Shown here one piece after another: positions 59,333-64,000 of a stretch of DNA of 64,000 nucleotides (position 1 is its first letter; each line of letters opens with the position of its first letter). The notes under the pieces are model-generated. The model was not told where the DNA came from. It saw nothing but the letters and a program-made list of their open reading frames with translations, and made no database searches. The position numbers and the translations under genes are program-made. The stretch is from NCBI GenBank assembly GCA_032191485.1, contig JAVDOI010000007.1:5342042-5406041 (forward strand), written 5' to 3'. The stretch comes from Leptoclinus maculatus (taxonomy: Eukaryota; Chordata; Actinopteri; Perciformes; Stichaeidae).

Positions 59333-59715
59333 ATTCCCATCCAAATTAACATACCAGGATGGTCAGAGTAGCGGCCATTTTTACGTGTAACGTTGCCATT
59401 GCGACTGTCTCGTGCTCACTGAGGGGAGGGTTTGCAGTAACGACTAAAATGACCAGTGTAGTAGTAACGTTCACAGAGAGCCAGAGACAAATGTAACAAG
59501 TTAATGCTTTATCCACACGCATTCGTCACAGCGTAGGAAAGCACATTGATATCGCCAGATAAGTGACAGCTTTATTCGGCAACAAGTGTTGCATTAAAGC
59601 ATGGTGGAATTAACAAGCAAGCTAGCTAGCTAGCTAACTAGCGGACAACTGGCTAGTCACTCACTGCGAAGTATCCGTTCCCAGAGATCTGCGACAACAC
59701 TTTACTAGTCAAATA
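59333..59715. repeat. Dispersed repeat (family E), copy 2
   Basis: It shares 'ccaggatggtcagag', 'tgtaacgttgccattgcgac', 'gttaatgcttta' and the (GCTA)n stretch (59621-59642) with 33003-33290. Confidence 0.45.
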
Positions 59716-60169
59716 AACCAAACATTTACACTGACATAGTGACATGGGTTGAAATACAAAAATAAATGGTCTAGTCTACAGTTATAGATATTACAGTGAA
59801 AATCTTCAAGATCAATCTATCGCCCACCCCTATAGGATATGAGGCACCTAGCCGCACATGTCCAACCCCACCCCGATCCCCGGTGGAAATAACTGTATGC
59901 CCAGTGTCCTTTGGATATTACAAGAAAAGTCTGCTTTAGGTTTACACTCCTGTCAAGCAGGATTGTGGTCACTTCAGTATCTAACTACCAACTTTCAAAA
60001 ATCCAGGGACCTTTGTTTGCCTATTCTCTCGTCTTCATCATTTTCCCTTTTCTCTTTTCAGTCAAGCTTAGGCAAAATCCCCTTACCGGCCTTCCCTTAA
60101 AAAAAATAGAAAAAAAACCCTGAAAGAGAATCAAAATGACCAAACAAAATAAAACCAAGTAAGACATTG

Positions 60170-60800
60170 CCAAGGACAAGAGAGGCCTCCACGGTGTCAG
60201 CCAGCCTAACAGACTGTCTCGCTACAGCTTGAATCTCCTGCATTGATTTGCTGACAGAGGATCTTTAGCTCCGAGTAAAAACGATCCATTCCGGACAACG
60301 CTTTCTGTCAGCGCCTTGCGTTTCACAATACCATATTAAACATTTACGACTTGGGCTAGAGTTATTACAACCACAATTCTATTAATCTAATTCATCGCTC
60401 ATACATCACTGGTTCATCCTTTTGGCTCTGCCGCCACATTATCCGCACAGACAGACTTTCATTGTGGCCTTTAACAAAAACATCCATTTATACAATCGGT
60501 AGGATCAGATATATTCAAAAAAGAACATCCCGGCTAATAATATTGGGTAACAGACAATTCAACAGACAGTTAAAGTGCCACGCAAGGCATTAAGGAATTC
60601 AAATGTGGGAAATTAATTGAAGAAAGGGCCATTTAGAGCCGGCAGCCGACTTCATAGTAAAGGGGAGATGATACAACAATGACAGTGATAGCGAAATATC
60701 CTCTGTGCGTCTGAGTGTTTAAATGAAGTCCCACTACAAAGCGAAGCGTTAACGTCTTTCAACATTAGATGAAAGAAAGAGAGGCATGAGATGTCGAGAT
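60170..60800. other. Low-repeat stretch, candidate conserved noncoding DNA
   Basis: I see no repeat motifs or coding potential. The sequence is complex and moderately GC-balanced, with 'ctattaatctaattcatc' and 'gggaaattaattgaag' homeodomain-like cores. No conservation evidence is available. Confidence 0.2.
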
Positions 60801-61289
60801 GTCGTCATGCTGTCTAACACCGGAATGTAATTGAGTTGTAAACCCACTTAGTCCACTGTTATCAACAACCTGCTGTTAAATCCTGATTGGATTACATTTT
60901 AATCTCTCAAAACAAGAAATATATTTGCTCAAGGTAGTCTAAGGATTCTGCACTAAAAGACTTGTTGGAAGCTCCATATGGCAGTAAGAGGATACTGATA
61001 ACTAACAAGTTTCCATTTCAGTCCACAACCCCCTGGGTGTTGACGTCCATAAACTGCACATTAATGTCTACCATCCTAGCTGATGTGTTCTGCTTTATAC
61101 CAAAAGGGGATGAAGGAGAGAATTATCTCATATCGGTGAGTCCGGCTGTCTCCGAATTGCTGCTAACTGGTGTTTACAGCTGACACTTTCCATTTGACTT
61201 TTCAACTTTGAATTTGTCTCTTCCATACCAGGCACCAAACAGAGCATGTTTCAGTCAATAGAAAAAAAGTCTACAGCCATGCCAGCAAC

Positions 61290-62465
61290 GCAGTGAGGCA
61301 GTACTTAGTGGAATCGCGTATTGTCCCAATGGCCTATTATTCCCAAACCCTAATAGTCTGAAATATTTCCCATTGGACTGAAAGCCCATTTTTCTGACAG
61401 TCCGTTACACCAAAAACAAACTCCCATTGTTCCGATGGCCCATTACTCTAAAAATACCAACTCTCTGTGCAACGAAGAGAAGTACATGGCTAATTATTTT
61501 GCAAAATGACATCATCAGACCTTCCCAATTTTTTTTCCTACTGATGAAGGCATGACCCACCACTCGGCCTCTTATTACTCAATGCCTCTGTTGGTTGTGT
61601 TAGATAAGTTTAGGCACGAGGAGTGGGATTAGTTAGGTTTAGGGTAAGAACATTAGGGTAATCCAACCAGAGGCCAATTTGGGCGGATCATGCCTTCGCC
61701 ATGGTAGGAAAAAATACATTGCAACCTTTGCATAACAATTAGCTATTTAATGTTGCATGGAGCGTGCACATTTTTTGAGCAATGGGCCTTCGGAACAATA
61801 AGAGTCTTTGGTGCAAAAGGGACATTTTCCGTACTATTGGGGGTTTTGGAATAATGGGCCGTACGAACAATGACATGGCACCGTACTTAGGCACAGCTTT
61901 GAGCTAAATGCTAACATTATGCTAAACACAAAGTACAGCTGAATTGACTGATTAGTTTTGCAGGTATTTGACAATAAAACAACAAAGTATTGGACAATTA
62001 AACATTTTTATCCTGATGATGGTGCAAGATGGAAAGTCAAGGGATCATCAAAGTTATTACAATTTATCCTGAGGGGAACATGACCTGATCTGAAACTAAT
62101 TATTTTGCAATCCATCCAATAACCATCGTGCCATTTCACTAAAACCGCAAATGTCAACTTTGCAGTGGTGCTCGAGGAAACGTCACATGAACACAAAAGG
62201 CATTAGCATTTGTCCTCTGAGGACTATGAATGTACAAAATTGTGTGCAGATTCATTTAGTGGATCGATGCATTTGATGTATTGATTAATTTTGGTGGATG
62301 TTGAGATATTTCACTGGAAAAGTGAGAACTCTGACCTGCTAGAGGTACTAGATGAAAACCCTAAGAATTCATACACTGGGGACCTTGGATACCTGTACCA
62401 GATTTCATACTAATGGACCGAAGTGAAAAAAACTAACCAAACAGCATTGCCATCCCTGGAGCTAC
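61290..62465 (+). repeat. Teleost dispersed repeat (family C), copy 2, interrupted
   Basis: It begins 'cagtgaggcagtacttag', is broken by the TIR element at 61309-61882 and resumes as 'gtacttaggcacagctttgagctaaatgc'. It then follows the order seen in copy 1 ('gcaatccatccaataaccat', 'ggtggatgttgagatatttcac', 'ccatccctggagctacgg'). Confidence 0.6.
61309..61882. mobile_element. 574-bp TIR element nested in family C
   Basis: The outer ~35 bp at each end are diverged inverted repeats sharing ATTGT...GGCC.ATTATTCC at equal distance from the ends. A perfect 8-bp duplication, GTACTTAG, flanks it at 61301-61308 and 61883-61890. The flanking sequences join into a family C repeat. No reading frame of note; non-autonomous, 8-bp-duplicating type. 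Confidence 0.7.
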
Positions 62466-64000
62466 GGGGCTAATTTCGATAAGAAGCTCAATGATTCCGC
62501 CTCAAAAGGGTGCATTTTTACTTGAGATTACAACATTATTTTCTAAACTTGATATAGTGTATGGCTAACTTTGTAATTTCTTTCTCAGCAAATAAAAAAC
62601 TGTTTTCTTTGTGCTTTCAATCATTAAGCTGGGTCTATAACTCTGTATTTCTGATTCTTCACACTTTTCATTTCATAGCAGGCAGCCTTCGCAACTCACG
62701 TCAAGCATCATATTTCCTTTTTTTCCCTTCACATGAGTAAAGTTAGTTTGAAGTCAAACACCCTGAAGAAACAATGTACTTTTTATATGAGGACCAATAG
62801 AAGAACAGAGGCCAAACATTGCAATTCTTTGTCAAAGTGAAAAGAAAGAAACATTCTACTTTGCAGAGAAGCTACACTGGGGAGAGTGAAAACTGTGGGC
62901 AATAACACACCTAGACATTAGCTGGATTCAACACGCTGCCATTTACAGGGAAGAATAAAAAAAAATTCTGCTTCTAATTGGTCATCATGGCTATGAAATA
63001 TTCGTTCATAAGGTCACTCAAAAACAAAAAACATTAAAATAGTGTTGTGTTGATAGCCCCTTGCTCGCAATGTCAAGACCTCTGAGTATGGGAAACATCG
63101 ATATGCATGCCGAAAGACTTTGGCAATGAAAGCAAATGGCACAAATTGGAGGCCAAGTTGGGCTCAATACCTATTGGTACTGTTGTTGTCATTATTTGCT
63201 AACAGGGCAAACAACGGCAACAGTCACGATAGAGCTATCGGTGTTAACGTAGCATACTTTTTAATCTTACTTGAGTAGATTGGGGGGGGGAAATAATAAT
63301 TACTTTTATGTCATTATATTTGGATGCATGCTATTTTAGCTATTTTAGTTAGTTATAATGCGTTCATGATCCGTTAAGAGGCAAGCGGTCAGCTGGTCCC
63401 AAGTCTGCTAGTGCTCCGTTATCCTCCCGCAGCCAAGCTAGGACATGACTGGAATAATGTTTGAACCACAGATGGTATTCTTCAGGTCAAAGTGAAGAAG
63501 TGAACACACCTGTATCTAATTTAGGTAATTAATGATGAAAACATCACAGCATTGTTTCCTAATTAGCCAAAATGAGTCATCTGATATGAGACATTTTCAG
63601 AAAGATAAGAGACTGATCTGTCCACTTCTCTAATCCTATTGTCTTCATGTGATTGGAGAGACCCGGATGTGATCGGTGGCTGTCTGCGATGGGAACTGAG
63701 ACATGTAATGATGAAAGTTTAAAGACACTGTAAAATGTTAGCACTCTTTAAATAAACTTTTTGACATTGCAGACAGAGTTTAATGTGCATGTGCACACGA
63801 TTTGATGAATAATTTGCAAAATCATACTATAATAAAGGAGGCAAGCAGCAAAGTATGATAAGAATGTAATTTAAAAAGAAACTTTTTTTCTTGGTGTACT
63901 TAATAGATAAAATAATGTCATATTTTGTGATCACACTTGAGAGAAACAAACTGGGAATATTATCTGGTGTATATGTGCCAGGTTATCCAATAAGTAGATG
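62466..64000. other. AT-rich stretch without recognised features
   Basis: No coding exon, TIR element or recognised repeat was identified up to the window end. Confidence 0.4.

Larger units (their letters stand above)
41886..64000. other. Region upstream of the first visible spon1 exon (probable large intron)
   Basis: Over 22 kb without a convincing coding exon. The spon1 segments expected upstream (reelin-like domain and start of the spondin domain) were looked for and not seen, so the next exon is probably outside the window. The contents are the repeats listed separately plus stretches of non-repetitive sequence. Confidence 0.55.

Overview
This is a vertebrate genomic window, almost certainly from a ray-finned (teleost) fish. 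It carries a multi-exon gene with canonical GT-AG introns. Its transposable elements are typical of teleosts: a Gmr1-like Ty3/Gypsy retroelement, hAT-type MITEs, LINE fragments and many dispersed repeats. Dinucleotide microsatellites are long. There are no bacterial-style operons, CRISPR arrays or RNA genes. I cannot name the species.

The only host protein-coding gene I can support is spon1 (F-spondin) on the minus strand. Ten consecutive coding exons lie between 41885 (upstream) and 23550 (stop codon). They encode the C-terminal part of the spondin domain and all six thrombospondin type-1 repeats. Every splice phase is consistent, giving 1608 coding bases (535 residues plus stop). The signal peptide, reelin-like domain and first part of the spondin domain are not visible, so the 5' exons probably lie beyond 64000. 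In that case 41886-64000 is a very large intron.

Region by region. 1-7.7 kb: no host gene; repeat debris, a degenerate integrase/protease-type transposon remnant (3.9-4.5 kb) and a 41-bp-arm hairpin (4779-4864). 7.7-14.5 kb: a three-level nest, in which a LINE fragment is split by a complete 6.3-kb LTR retrotransposon (8081-14346), itself split inside its integrase by a 1.16-kb hAT-type MITE (10399-11553). 14.7-17.4 kb: a piggyBac-like remnant apparently broken by a partial LTR element whose ORF is mostly proline-rich minisatellite. 17.4-23.5 kb: AT-rich flank and probable spon1 3' UTR. 23.5-41.9 kb: spon1 exons and introns, with a 2-kb foldback element (39121-41107, about 750-bp arms, perfect 8-bp target duplication) in one intron. 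41.9-64 kb: mostly repeats (MITEs, a LINE endonuclease-domain fragment, teleost dispersed families, microsatellites), a perfect 31-bp-arm hairpin (51625-51690) and several low-repeat stretches that could be conserved noncoding DNA.

I found no convincing new gene system. The most notable items are the integrase-before-RT domain order of the Gypsy element, the giant intronic foldback, the two near-perfect hairpins with 4-nt loops, MITEs dated by nested target-site duplications, and an unusual Gly/Arg-rich linker between the last two TSRs of spon1.
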